Assembly (NCBI GenBank): GCA_029449235.1
Contig: JANATG010000007.1
Location: 2,046,001-2,110,000 of the forward strand
Origin: Linnemannia schmuckeri
Taxonomy: Eukaryota > Mortierellomycota > Mortierellomycetes > Mortierellales > Mortierellaceae
DNA: 64,000 nt
Reading direction: 5' to 3'
Every line of letters begins with the position of its first letter. Position 1 is the stretch's first letter. This document shows positions 1 through 11,157 of the stretch, in pieces. Below the pieces are notes generated by a model. That model had not been told where the DNA came from. It was given only the letters and a program-made list of their open reading frames with translations, and searched no databases. The translations under genes were made by a program, and so were the position numbers.

Positions 1-484
1 TTTTTGTTATTCAGAAAAGATAGCAAGGTGGTGTTAAAGAAAATGGTAGGAAGACACGAGCTTATCTTTTGATAGGTTGGCGCAGAGACTTTGAGGGCAA
101 AGAAAAGAGATGGGCAATGACCCTGTATTAACCCCACGGCCTTTGGTTGTATGGATGGACTATTTCTTGAATGAGGTAAAACTAAGGGCGCGCACGTGAC
201 GTGGACCCATTTGACACAAAAACGATGAAATGATCCTCTGCCACGGTTCAAAACCAGGAACCAGACCCTCGTTTTTTACATGTAAGTACGACATTACATT
301 CCTTTACCCTGGTAATCGGCCTGCCAGGAACCCCTAGTTTGCAAGAATAGTACACTGAGGTAGATAGTTGTATGTCAAGTAACAAGTCTGTTTCTTTGGC
401 CTACCAATCTGGTCCTAGCTGCATAACCATCACTCTATGGCACCAATTGGCGTTTCAAATGATCTTGATGATGCAAAAAGTTGT

Positions 485-522
<38 letters not shown>

Positions 523-1795
523 CAAATACAATACTCAGAGACAGGGTGACTTGGTAGTTTCGTACGACAGTCAGCGAAAGAGCTTAACGCAGAGTGTTAC
601 AAAGAAAGTGGCAAATGCAATTCTGCGAATACAAAAGAAGCTGACAAAATAATTGAGCGCTGTTTTTGTGTCCAGACCGATCTGCCCATCCGTCTCACAC
701 GACCACTACCCCTGGTCCAAAGTAACCTCCCATCGCTGTTGTTTGTTGTGTTGTTTGTGCGCTCGCCTTTCTTTGGGACACAAAGTTCAAGGTATCGCCG
801 CCATTACTCTATTTGAATCATTGTGAAAGTACCCAAGAAAACCCTCGATCACAATGGAGAATAACTAAGCGTGAAATGGATGTGTGCATGCGACCATTTG
901 AAGGTTCAACCGGTCGTCGTAAAGGAGTATAGCTGGTGCTCAAATGAAAGTCTTTCTTCCTCCGTTCTCCTTTCAATGCACACCCTCTTGACTCGCTCAA
1001 GTGAAAAGAAGGCACATAGATCAGGAATGCGCGCTGTTCTTTTGGATTCATGTTTACTTGTTTGAAGTAAGGCAACATTTCCGTTCTTCTGCTCGAGGTG
1101 GGAATGGGATTTGGATAGGGAGGATGGGCTAGGGCCAGAACATGTATGAGTGGAAGAAGAGGGGAATTAGCGTGGTATAACTAGTGAGTGCAATTGTAGT
1201 CGGTGCAGAGAGAGCAAGAGAGCGAGAGATGCTAGCGCAATCTACAGTAGGCAGTCTTTGCAGGCAAGCAAACAAAAATAAAAAAAGATAGCAAGATAGA
1301 CAATGAACGAGAACAGTGGTTGTTGTTGTCACCGTTGCCACCATTGCACGTCTGTACTCTGCACTCTATACAACATCATACATCTTTTCAATGCCAACAG
1401 CCAGTTACGACCTCGTACTAAGTCTCCAAGCCTGCCGTAACTCTTTCGTCTTTTTGTTCAGCTGCTTTGGGGGTCTCTAATTGCTCTATTGTTTCTTCTC
1501 TTTTTTAAGTCAATTGTGCAGCAGCCACCCCTTACTCCTTCTTCATCTTACTTTCATCCACTCCTTCGTCCTCTCATTACCCCTTCGTCTCTTTCATTCC
1601 CCCTTTCATCTCTTTTATTGCGCCTCTCTCTGCGCTCTGACAACCACCGTCCCCCCCCCCCTTTTTTTTCGCAGATTTCATCTCACTCGTCAGTCACTTC
1701 CTTTTTTCGTCTTTCCATCACCCTCCTCTTGTAATCAATACCAACAAATACACTCAACTCATTCAGTCACGCCAACAACAAGCAAAAGAAGGACC
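1..1795. other. Intergenic region and promoter/leader of the mannosidase gene
   Basis: No supported gene was found in this stretch on either strand. It contains a 35-base poly-A run at 487-521. From about 1480 to 1740 the + strand is strongly CT-rich, matching the pyrimidine-rich leaders seen upstream of other genes here, so this part is probably promoter and 5' leader of the mannosidase gene. Open frames in the CT tract read as Ser/Leu/Phe/Pro-only peptides and begin at non-ATG codons, so they were not called. Confidence 0.5.
487..521 (+). repeat. Poly-A run, 35 bases
   Basis: Uninterrupted A homopolymer in intergenic DNA. Similar long runs occur at 7189-7221 (33 A), about 46027-46051 (25 A), and as T at about 3343-3368 and 40341-40365. 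No target-site duplication was seen around them. Confidence 0.9.
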
Positions 1796-4700
1796 ATGGA
1801 ACCATTAACGCCGTCGCGATCCCCAGGGCAGAGCAGCTTCGTCGTCGACATCGAAAAGGCTGACGACCCCTACGGAGAACCTGACCGCCAAGTACCATCA
1901 TCTTCAGCCCACGCAACCCCATTTACCTCCCCCAGAGGCCCATTCGTCTCCCCAGGGTCCGCTGCTGCTGGTCCCCTGATCGGCCTCAAAAACCTCATCG
2001 ACCGCAACCCGGCCACCGTCGTCAGCGGACGCTACTCCATCAACCTCCGCCAGCTGTTTATCCTCCTCCTCATTCTCATGAGCCTGACAACAATGTGGTT
2101 CGTCGTCAACCCACCAGAGAGTTTTGGAGGCACAGGAGGGCCTGAATCGCTCGTCCAGAGCGCTGTTGGAGTCTCTGATCTTGACCAGGTTGAGCGCGAT
2201 CCCCACCACCCTCACGCCAAACCCCACACACCTGCGAAAGTTAGCCCGATTGTTCTCGAAGCCTCTCACGGATTGACAGGCTCTGCCAAGTACAGGTTCG
2301 AGCGAATTCGCGGCAAGGGCGCCAGAACTAGCTTGAAAAAGATCCAGTTCCAGTTCCCTGCAGAGACAGAGAAGGCTCGATTGGAGCGCGAAGCTCGCTT
2401 GAAGGCTGTCAGGGATGGGTTTGAGCACGCCTGGAAGGGTTACAAGTCTCACGCCTGGGGACACGATGAGGTTCTCCCTGTTAGCGGAGGATTCAAGGAC
2501 ACCTTCAACGGCTGGGGCGCAACCATGATCGACAGTTTGGATACCCTTGTCATCATGGGTTTCAACGACGAGTTTGACGAGGCGCTGGAGTGGGTCAGTA
2601 CAAAGTTCAACATGACCAAGAACCCTACCGACCAGATCCAATTCTTCGAAACCATCATCCGCTATCTGGGAGGATTTCTCAGCACCTACGACTTGACCGG
2701 AGAGAAGGTTCTGTTGGACAAGGCAGAGGAGCTCGGAAACTACATGTTGAATGCTTTCCAGGGAAAGAACTTCCCTAATGGCCGCGTCGCTGTCCAGGCT
2801 TCTTCCAACTTACCTGGCTACAACTTTGTCCTTGCCGAGATTGGAACCATCCAACTCGAGTTCTCTCGCCTGTCACAGCTTACAGGAAAGCCCATCTACG
2901 ATGAAAAGGTACATTCCCTGTGTTCATATGAGAAAGAAAAAAGAAAAACTAGAGGGCAAGATGGGATGTGGAGAGATTGAGAGCACAACTCAATGCATTT
3001 GTTTGTGTTGTACCCCAAGAAAGACGACAATAACCAACTAAGAGGGCTCTTTATCCTGACCTTCATCCGATCCTCGCTTACCTCGTATCTGAACTCTTCC
3101 TTCAGGCCCGAAAAATCTTTGAGGTTTTAGGATCGTCCACCTCGCAGCTGCCTGGACTCCTCCCCGCCTTTGTCCAAGATGCCGAGAGTCGTCACTACTC
3201 CAACTTCAAGGCTACCGTCGGTGGCATGGTTGACAGTTACTACGAGGTACACATCTCAGAGGGAAACAACGAACAAACTGACACTAGACGATGGCTGCGA
3301 AACAGCAATTGCATTTTGTTCTATGTCTGCTCACAGCTCTATTTTTTTTTTTTTTTTTTTTTTTTTTTGGCGTCTATCATCTTTAGTACCTTCTCAAGGA
3401 ATGGATTCTGCTGGATGGAAATGTCCCCAAGTTCAGAGAGATGTGTAAGTGGATTCTCAGCTATTCACTATTGCTCTATTTCTGTCTCACGACAATACAC
3501 TTACCGAGTATTGGACATTTTTTTCTTTTTTTTTTTGCCAATTGAATCACAACCCGCCTTCCATTTTACACCCCGGATTAACTTGTCTCCTGATTTCCTA
3601 ATTTTCCATAGTCGAGAATGCTGTCGACTCCATCAAGAAATACATGGTGATGCGGCCGGAAAACGGATCGCAGGAGTATGTGATTTTGGGCCAGGTTTAC
3701 TCTGCTACCAAGACCATCGATCCTGACATGGAGCATCTTGTAAGAAGCTTGTCTTTTTTTCCTGGCGAGCACTGCTTTTTCACTTCTATAAAGGAAAGCA
3801 TCTGCTAACTAAACGCCTTCTTTTCTATATGACCACATATAGGCTTGCTTTATGTCTGGTTCGTTGGCTATGGGCGCCAAGTACTTCGATCGTCCTGATA
3901 ACATGGTTCTGGCCAAACAGATTGCTCAAGGATGCTACCTCGGATACCATCACTCTGGAACAGGATTGGGACCCGAGGCCGCTAAGTTCACAACTTCAAC
4001 GTATCCCGGCAAGTTTATTCCCGACGCTGACAAGTTTTTCGACCCCCAACTCAGTCGCAAGGATTACATTCTCAGACCAGGTGAGAAAATGCAACAGTCA
4101 AAACGAAGCGGATCACCGTTCCGATGGATGTGTTGTGTGTATTAGTGGGAAAGGGTGATCCTATTTTTAAGCGTGGGCTATTTTGCTAACTATTGACACT
4201 GATGATGTATTCTTTTTTTTTTTAACTGTAGAAACGCTTGAGAGTTTATGGATCTTGTACCGCCTTACTGGCGAGAAGAAATACCAGGATCAAGCTTGGG
4301 AGATCTTCCAGGTACAGACCATTCTTAGACTTGGGCTGTGGTCAATTTCCCGAAGAATTGGCAATTGGCGTCGTTGTTTTAGGTTCATTCTTTGGGCAAT
4401 GAATGTATTGGCAGTGCCTGTAACCACTAGAGTGCTCTCCTAACTGTTTTTCGTATTGTAATTTCTTGGGGACATCTTACCATAGTCACTGGAGAAGAGT
4501 TGCCGTACGCCCATTGCTTACAGTGGACTTCGCGACGTTACCACTCCCGGCTCGCATGACGACAGAATGGAGAGGTAAGGCGACATATTCAGTCATGATT
4601 TCGTTGAAACGTGCTCGTATTGCAAGAGATAAGCAATAGTAATTTTTATTAACCATGTAACTTTTTCCTCACCTTTTTTCTCCGAATAATGATGAATAGT

Positions 4701-4814
4701 TTCTTCATGGCAGAGACGATGAAGTACTTGTACCTGATGTTCTCGACTCCCGATGTGATCTCGCTGGACGACTTTGTCCTCAACACTGAGGCACATCCCA
4801 TCATAAGAACCTAG
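1796..4814 (+). CDS. Class I alpha-1,2-mannosidase, GH47 family, type II membrane protein
   Basis: Glycosyl hydrolase family 47 enzyme that trims alpha-1,2-linked mannose from N-glycans in the ER/early Golgi. Eight exons: 1796-2908, 3106-3246, 3387-3444, 3612-3739, 3843-4080, 4232-4311, 4486-4574, 4700-4814; all GT-AG, frame kept, giving 653 aa. A cytosolic tail (about 85 aa) precedes one membrane segment near residues 86-104, typical of type II glycosidases. Family motifs visible: HAWGHDEVLPVSG, GWGATMIDSLDTL, FFETIIRYLGG, MEHLACFMSG, RPETLESLWILYRLTG, SFFMAETMKYLYLMFS and the terminal NTEAHP that binds calcium. Start chosen at the ATG at 1796 because the open frame farther upstream lacks an ATG and is CT-tract translation. 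The family call is firm; whether it is the ER MNS1-type or a Golgi-type enzyme is not settled. Convergent with the U2A' gene 275 bp away. Confidence 0.95.
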
Positions 4815-5089
4815 ACCATTACCCACCCCCTAGCCCATGCTTGCGATACCTTTGTCTTTTACTGTCGCTTTTGTTGCTCCAATCTGTAAATACTATAATT
4901 CTTAATCTGATGGCATAATTTTTTTTTTTTGCAGTTTTGAGGTCGTGGTGGTAGTGATGTTGTTTGGCTTTATTTTTTCATGCAGGCTTTTTCAAGCGCG
5001 GAGATGTTGTAATGTATGCTGTGCCTGCAATGAAATAAGGGTGTGTCACCGCGACACGACAAGTGGTAGCAAACTAGGTTCAGTCAAGT

Positions 5090-6639
5090 TCATGCCATGG
5101 GTGTATCTTCCTCCTCTTCTTCCTCTTCTTGTTCGCCGTCATCCAACTTCTGCTTCTTACGACTTTGCGTCTCCTGCTGATCCTTCAATTCACTCGGGAT
5201 CTTGCCCTCCTTCAAGGCACGCTCTAGTCGTGAGATTTCGTCCAATGTGGTGGCCTTGGCCAGGGCGGCCTTGATCTTGTCCTGGTCCTCCTTGGACATG
5301 GTCAATGTGGGTACGCTCGACTTGAGTGGCAAGGGCACACCCTCACCGGGTTCGAAGGTTGAAGTGGCCGATTTTGTAGCGGCAATCGACTCTGCTAATG
5401 CGGAGGGGCCTGCCTTTCCATCGAATAGTTTCTTTGCCTCCTGTCTCTCCTGTACATCGCGTTGTTGTTGATCCAGAGATGAGTGTGTGGTGGTGTTAGT
5501 GTCGAATTGGTAGATAAGAAGGAGAATGGATAGAGAGAAAATGAGATAACAGGTGGTTAGTTGCTTCTAAGCTTCTGCGTGATATGGATCTGCTCCAGAC
5601 ATCCACTTGCATTTTTCTTCAAAAGAAGGATCTAGAGAAAAGGCGTATCGTGCTTCCTGCATTGTGAACCGATCATGAGTGACATACCTTCCGGGCGACT
5701 TTTGTGAAATCCAAGACCCTGACAGTCGGCAACTTCCAGATAACATAAAGCCGATAATATTTCTTCTTTGTCAAAGGGTTATCCAACAAGACCAAATGTT
5801 CCAGAAACTTTGCTCCCGCAAGTCCCTGAAGATCCGAAAGTTCAGCAAGGGCATTGTTGGTGAGGACCAAGGTTGTAAGGTTGGGGAGATAGTTTGTGAG
5901 GAGTTCCGGATCGATTTTGGAGATGCGGTTATTGGAGAGAAGGAGAGTCTTGAGGCGGTAGAGGACGGGGAAGTTTGAGAGGGCTCTGATGTCGTTGTCT
6001 GTCAGGTCCAGCGAGTCGTTCAGGTCCTGTTTGTTATTATTTTTTTTGTTGTGGTGGTGTTTGTTGAATGACAAGATTTCCAGTGAGTCCCAGTATGCAA
6101 GTGTTGGATAGGTGAGAAGAAGTAAGACCTTGTTAGTTTCTTTGCTTTGTGAAACATTTGGTATTCTCGTTCACATCCTGCTAAGTCTGTCGTGTCTTGT
6201 CCTGATCGTCGGATCCTGATCCTGATCAATTGAACGCTCATTTTAAAAAGAGTCGACATTGATATAACACGCACCTTGGTGACTCCGAGGTTCTCAATAG
6301 CAGGGATCTTATGGCCTAATAGTTACAGATCGAAAAAAGGAACAGATCAGCGATAAAGCAGCAAATGATACACTGTGATGGTGTCCTTGGCTGGGTAAGG
6401 CGAATGCTCCAGTAACATGAATACAAAAACTAAGAAATGTGCCGTGAATGCGTGCGATACAAACAGCTTTTTTCCAAGCGGATTCACGACAACAAGGGTA
6501 AGGGGACGAGAAGGACAAAAAAAGGGCAACACGAAAGAAAGAAAGGGTGGGGACATTTACTGCGAAGGTCCAGTTCCCGGTCCTGGAGGGCATTGAGGTA
6601 GCATGGCGCTCGTGCGATGAGATCTGGAGTCAACTTCAT
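5090..6639 (-). CDS. U2 small nuclear ribonucleoprotein A' (U2A', Lea1 type)
   Basis: Leucine-rich-repeat spliceosome protein that pairs with U2B'' and binds stem-loop IV of U2 snRNA in the nucleus. Four exons read on the minus strand: 6639-6561, 6315-6275, 6026-5688, 5449-5090, giving 272 aa, close to the 255 aa human protein. The N-terminus MKLTPDLIARA, then NALQDRELDLR, IPAIENLGVTK, DLTDNDIRALSNFP, LLLSNNRISKI, LVLTNNALAELSDL, and the LRR cap NPLTKKKYYRLYVIWKLP/VRVLDFTKV are all family hallmarks. The last exon resumes at ERQEAKKLF and ends in a low-complexity acidic tail. Exon 2 is only 41 nt. Splice junctions keep frame throughout, and the last intron has a good CACTAAC branch sequence. 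Confidence 0.95.
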
Positions 6640-6916
6640 TATAAACTGTGATGTCGGTCTGGTCGGTCTGGTAGGTCTAGTCGGCGGAAGGAGGTGGGCG
6701 AGTCCTGGTCCTTGGTCCTGGTTCGTTCGTTAGTTCGTTGGAATCACAAAAGAAATGTGAATCGCCATCGCTTTGCAACAACGAAGCTCCAGCCAAATAG
6801 GACAACCTCAGCACCGACGATCAAAACAAATACTATTACGTAATCATCCTAAGCACGTGAAAGGCTGTAACGTTTGTTTACAATAACAATGTAAATAAAT
6901 CCGACGAAAACCAACT

Positions 6917-6999
6917 GGTAGGATGGCCGAGTTGGTCTAAGGCGCCGCACTCAAGTTGCGGTCTCGAGAGAGGCGTGGGTTCAAATCCCACTTCTACCA
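6917..6999 (+). tRNA. tRNA-Leu (anticodon CAA)
   Basis: 83-nt cloverleaf. The acceptor stem GGTAGGA pairs with TTCTACC with one G-T pair, the discriminator is A, the T arm is GTGGG-TTCAAAT-CCCAC, the anticodon stem CCGCA/TGCGG encloses the loop CTCAAGT, and a long variable arm (TCTCGAGAGA region) marks a class II tRNA. The anticodon loop places CAA at positions 34-36, decoding UUG leucine. No intron interrupts the anticodon loop. A short T run (TCTTTT) follows about 5 bases downstream and a longer one at about 7021, suitable as a Pol III terminator. Confidence 0.95.
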
Positions 7000-7183
7000 T
7001 TGTCTTTTGAACGCGCGTTCATTTTTTTTTTTTCCTTGCTCGCTGCTGTCGAAACAGAGTAAATATAAATACAGTGTTTGTTTCGCGGTTCAATCTGCGC
7101 CGCCTTTCATTTTTCTTGTTGTTTCCGCATAGTTGACGGGCCACTCAGATTGCGATTTACACCTCATCTCATATCTCTCGTGG

Positions 7184-7223
<40 letters not shown>

Positions 7224-7453
7224 CATGTTGCAATGGCTCGCTCGATGTAAAGCGTTATGTCTCTGATCTCAGCACTTCACCCACAGAAAAAAAAACAAAA
7301 AAATAGGAAATCACCATACTTGCGGCAAGCTGGGCGTTGTGACGCGCCTCATCAGTGAAAAAATTGGAATTCTATCCATTTTTTTGCACTTTTTCTTCTC
7401 CTGCCCTCTCTTACATTTGCACGACAATACGGCATTCATATCAACACGCCGAC
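7000..7453. other. Spacer with 33-base poly-A run
   Basis: Lies between the tRNA and the first family 1 F-box copy. It carries a T run just after the tRNA and a 33-base A run at 7189-7221. No gene is supported. The last part, CT-rich from about 7380, would be the leader of the broken F-box copy that follows. Confidence 0.5.
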
Positions 7454-8892
7454 ATGGAAACCGCCAGAGACAGGACTCCGTTCAGTATCTCTGAACTCAG
7501 GTATCGAATCAATCTCTTCGTCGCCATCAAGGACGCGCTCTCTTGCGTTCTCGTATCCAAGACCTGGATGAATGACTACCTCTCAATCGTGTTGCGTCAG
7601 GTCGACTTTGTCTCTCAACCGCAGTTTGCCGTCCTCACCCCAAACATTATCGCCAAACACGGACACTTCATTCGAATTGTCAAGAACATAAAGACTCTTC
7701 TCCAGATCACGGCTCTCGCCAACGGAGGTGTCAGCAGATTGAAGGATCTTCATGTCAGGACTACCGCCTCCACCATGCAGCGTCTGCTCGCCTACGAAGT
7801 CATCTTCAGGAACAATTCGAGTCTCGCGGACCTGCATCTCTCTGCGGCAGCCGTACCTGCCAACAACCAGGATTTGTTGACTCACTATGTACCTGCCTCG
7901 GCCTTGATACCGTCGTTAAGCTCGACAACTTCTCTGCTGCAAGGCCCGTCCAAGCTCAAGTACCTCTTGATCGATAGACTGTGCTTGACCCATGACAGTC
8001 TAGTGGCGATTCTCCAAGGGTGCCCAAGTTGTTCGAACTCAAACTGGTCAGAACGGACATCATCGGAACTCCAACTGTGTCCTTCCAGCACACGGACATC
8101 AAGGTGTTTTAGTCATCCCTCAAGAGCATCTTTCTCCCTCGTCTGCCAAACCACCAGCCCGGTTTTTCTTTGCTTTCGCTCTTCCCGAACTTGACGCTTC
8201 TCTGCATCTCGGACTTTGATCCGGATTTCACAGTCTCGTCGTGAACGATCAAGGAGCTCCCGCGGTTCTTCCCTCTCCTGAATGGTTACCAACTTGAGGA
8301 TGCAACAGGCGCAATCATTCTCAAGTTTCTCAAAAACAAGCTTACCGGCAACAACAACAACATCTCCAGTATCTGGTTCAAGTACGAGCACACAACTGTC
8401 GAGGTCATTACTGCACTGCTTTTGCACCAGGCATCACTGAAGATGGTGGCGACCTATTACAGAGAGTACCACATCGATATCAAGAGAGAGGAAATCGATC
8501 CAGTGTCGGACCATTTCCGAGCGCCTGGTCATCACCTCCAGTTACTCCCCAGAAGCTGCCCGAAACTTCAGGCCTTGGATCTCTACTACCCTGAAATGGA
8601 TATGGACGTTATCGAGCAAGGGCAGTGGATTTGCAAGGACCTATTGATCCTTCGTGTCAGGATCAAGGGTCTAGATACCAAGGAGAAGATCCTCAAGACT
8701 ATTGCGCTCTGGCGAGCTGGGTGTCATAGACGGTGGAAGAAGATGACTGGAGTTGCGATAGTGGCAGAGGAGCAGGCTCAATAGGGCCAATTGATAGACC
8801 AATCGATCGAGGCTCGCGCCGCACGTCATCTTCTGAAACTCGATAGGCTGTAGTGGGTCTGGCTTGGGTATTAGACATGGGCACCGATCTAT
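7454..8892 (+). pseudogene. F-box-like protein, family 1, copy 1 (broken)
   Basis: Starts with an intact F-box-like segment (SELRYRINLFVAIKDALSC, LVSKTWM) and runs colinear with the intact paralogue at 12804-14207. Near 8025-8035 the frame shifts by one base: the paralogue's LFELKLVRTDIIG-like segment continues in the next frame. A TAG at 8110-8112 and further stops follow. From 8422 to 8784 a long homologous stretch is open, including MDMDVIEQGQW and RIKGLDTKEKILKTIALW, but the final conserved block (HLLKLDRL, WVWLGY) is again interrupted by stops, and the terminal stop codon position is substituted. No introns are needed to explain the breaks. Oldest-looking decay together with copy 2. Confidence 0.85.
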
Positions 8893-9279
8893 GAAAGGGC
8901 ATGGAGTGATCAAGAGCATCCTGGCAACGTTTTTTTTTTCTCTTTAATTCTGTGTCACACGGACCGCAGTTTGTTTGTTTCTCAACAAGATAAAACACAA
9001 AATATAGAGCTGAAAGAAGAGGCCAGCCTAAGATGTCGCACAAGAAAATGATTATTAAATAAGATGTGCGACCAACACTGTTCCTGTATATTATTTTTCC
9101 TATGGTGAGCCCGTTTCCATGTTCAGAGTGATGATCAGTGATGGGATACATCGAATTGGCTTTCGTGATCAACGCATGACCATGGAGAGAAGAAAAGATA
9201 GAAAGAGCAAAATGGGTCCGCTCTTGCGCTCTTTTCTCTTCACTCATACTTTCACCTAGAAAAGTCACGTCTCCAACAC

Positions 9280-10654
9280 ATGGTAGCAAGCGCTACCACA
9301 GCGACAAGAAGGAATCCATTCGATCTTCCTGAGCTCAGGTACCGTGTCAGCCGATTTGTCTCCATCAAAGATGCGATTTCCTGCTCCTTCGTCTCCCAAG
9401 CGTGGAAGGCAACTCTCTTTGTTTTGTATGGCACCAAGTCGACTTTAACTCCTAACCTCGGCTCGCGGATCTTGCGTCAGCAGCCATCTCCAAATGTGAC
9501 CACCTTACCCGAATCGTCAAATATGTCAAGGCACTCTCTAGAGTCACAGTCCTTGCCAACTTAAGTGTCCATCAGGTAACAAAACTCCACATCGAGACAA
9601 TAGCTTCTCCTCAGCAGAATATCCGTGTACATGAGATAATCTTCAGGAATAACCATTCACTCAAAACCTTGCATCTCTTTGCAGCTTTCGTCCTCACCAA
9701 CAAATAGAATTCTTTGGCTCGCTATGCCCCTGTGTCAGCTCTGTCTCCTCTTTTCTCGCACGGTACATCCAAGCTCAAGACGCTCAAGATCGAGAGTTTC
9801 TGGTTGATCCACGACAATCCTGGGCGGATCTGAGACTATTCCACATAGGCATCATCAGCAATCCAACAACACCAATGAGTCTTTCACCCCAGCACAAGGG
9901 CTCCAAGAACTTTGGTGCACCCATAAACTGCATCTTTCTAGTCGGTTCCACCAGCCCTCTCTCTGGTCGTATTTCCCCCAATTGAGAAGTCTGTGTCCTT
10001 GGAACTACGACATAAATTTTACGGTTCTGTTGGCCAAGGCCAAAAACGAACTCTTGCAGCACTGTCCGAACTCCGACTGGCAGACTCGACAGGCGTCATG
10101 GTTCCCGAGTTTCTGACAACGATCGCCAATAGAAATATCACTCAACTCGTCTCCCGCCCCGAACACGCTTCGCTCGAGCTTATCACCACCTCTTTTACAT
10201 CAAGCGACCGTGCGCACTTTCAAACCCTACTACCGGACAAAGGACTCGATCATGACAAGGAGGAGGTTACGCCGATCACCAACTTTTCCCAGAGGTCTAG
10301 CCAGGTCTTACAGGTGATTCCCCGAGACTGTCCGAAAGTCGAGACCCTGAATCAGCACCTCCACAAGATGGCTATGGATGACGTTGAGGCGACGATGTGG
10401 GTTTGTACGAACTTTAAGCGTTGGGAATCAGAGTCAAGGAATTGAATATCGAGGAAAAGGTTCTGATGGCGATTGCGTTGTGGCGTAATGAGTGTTGGCG
10501 ATGTTGATGGAAGAACGTGAGGATACTGATGGCGGCAGAGGACGAGGAGGATGGGACTGATATGCCGATCGAGGCGCGGGTTGCATGTCTCCTTCTCAAG
10601 TTCGACAAGGTGTGGCGAGTCTGGCCCGGATATCAGACGTGGGCTCCGATCTAA
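9280..10654 (+). pseudogene. F-box-like protein, family 1, copy 2 (broken)
   Basis: Begins with ATG and the family start RRNPFDLPELRYRVSRFV and VSQAWK. A frameshift near 9425-9435 moves the homologous reading (WHQVDFN) into another frame; more stops and shifts occur through 9700-9980. Homology returns in 9993-10445 (LADSTGVMVPEFLTTIANRN, IPRDCPKVETLNQ) and shifts again near 10425 before the terminal block GYQTWAPI, which ends with TAA at 10652-10654. It is closest by eye to the intact copy at 12804-14207 (same LTTIA and DKEEV phrases). Function is lost unless the protein is made as fragments, for which there is no evidence. Confidence 0.85.
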
Positions 10655-11157
10655 GAACGGGACACGGACCAGGGAGGAGTTTCAATTGATTATTTCTTGC
10701 TTTATTTTTTTTAACAAAAAAATGAATGGGCTGCTACGGTAAGAAGTGACCTAAGAAGTAGTGTATTCTTATGAAGGACAATAAGGATACTGTACTTTAT
10801 GCTACGGAGAGAACGTGAATGATACTCACGTTGCCGCTGTGCTTTGTCGTATCCGCGTAAATATAGTTTACGCCTTTTAAAGGATTATGATTGCTGACAA
10901 TAGACTAGCGACCATGAGCGGCTATGCACAACAGGCTTCAGTGCATGATCTCGCATATGGGTGGTCCTGAAGAAGACATGGGGATCAGTGATGAGACTAT
11001 GGATTGAACATCTCTTTCCCACTTTTTTTTTTTAAAAAAAACACAAATCGATTCAGGACCAACGAACAAGTAAAAAACAACGGGAACTAGAAGTGCATGT
11101 CTGCTTTTTTACTTCTCTTAGCACACCTTAACATCCAACACTATCCCAACATCCATC
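10655..11157. other. Spacer between family 1 copies 2 and 3
   Basis: About 500 bp, AT-rich, with short T and A runs (around 11021-11045). No coding signal beyond the end of copy 2. It presumably holds the 3' end of copy 2 and the promoter of copy 3. Confidence 0.4.

Noticed and set aside
372..652. Two short lysine-rich open frames across the poly-A run
   Set aside because: They exist only because AAA codons of the homopolymer lack stops; no other coding signal.
1481..1795. N-terminal extension of the mannosidase frame through the CT tract
   Set aside because: The frame starts at TTG, not ATG, and translates a pyrimidine tract into Ser/Leu/Phe-rich sequence. The ATG at 1796 gives a normal type II membrane topology.
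1904..2641. 245-codon antisense frame inside mannosidase exon 1
   Set aside because: A shadow of the strongly coding opposite strand; no known motif.
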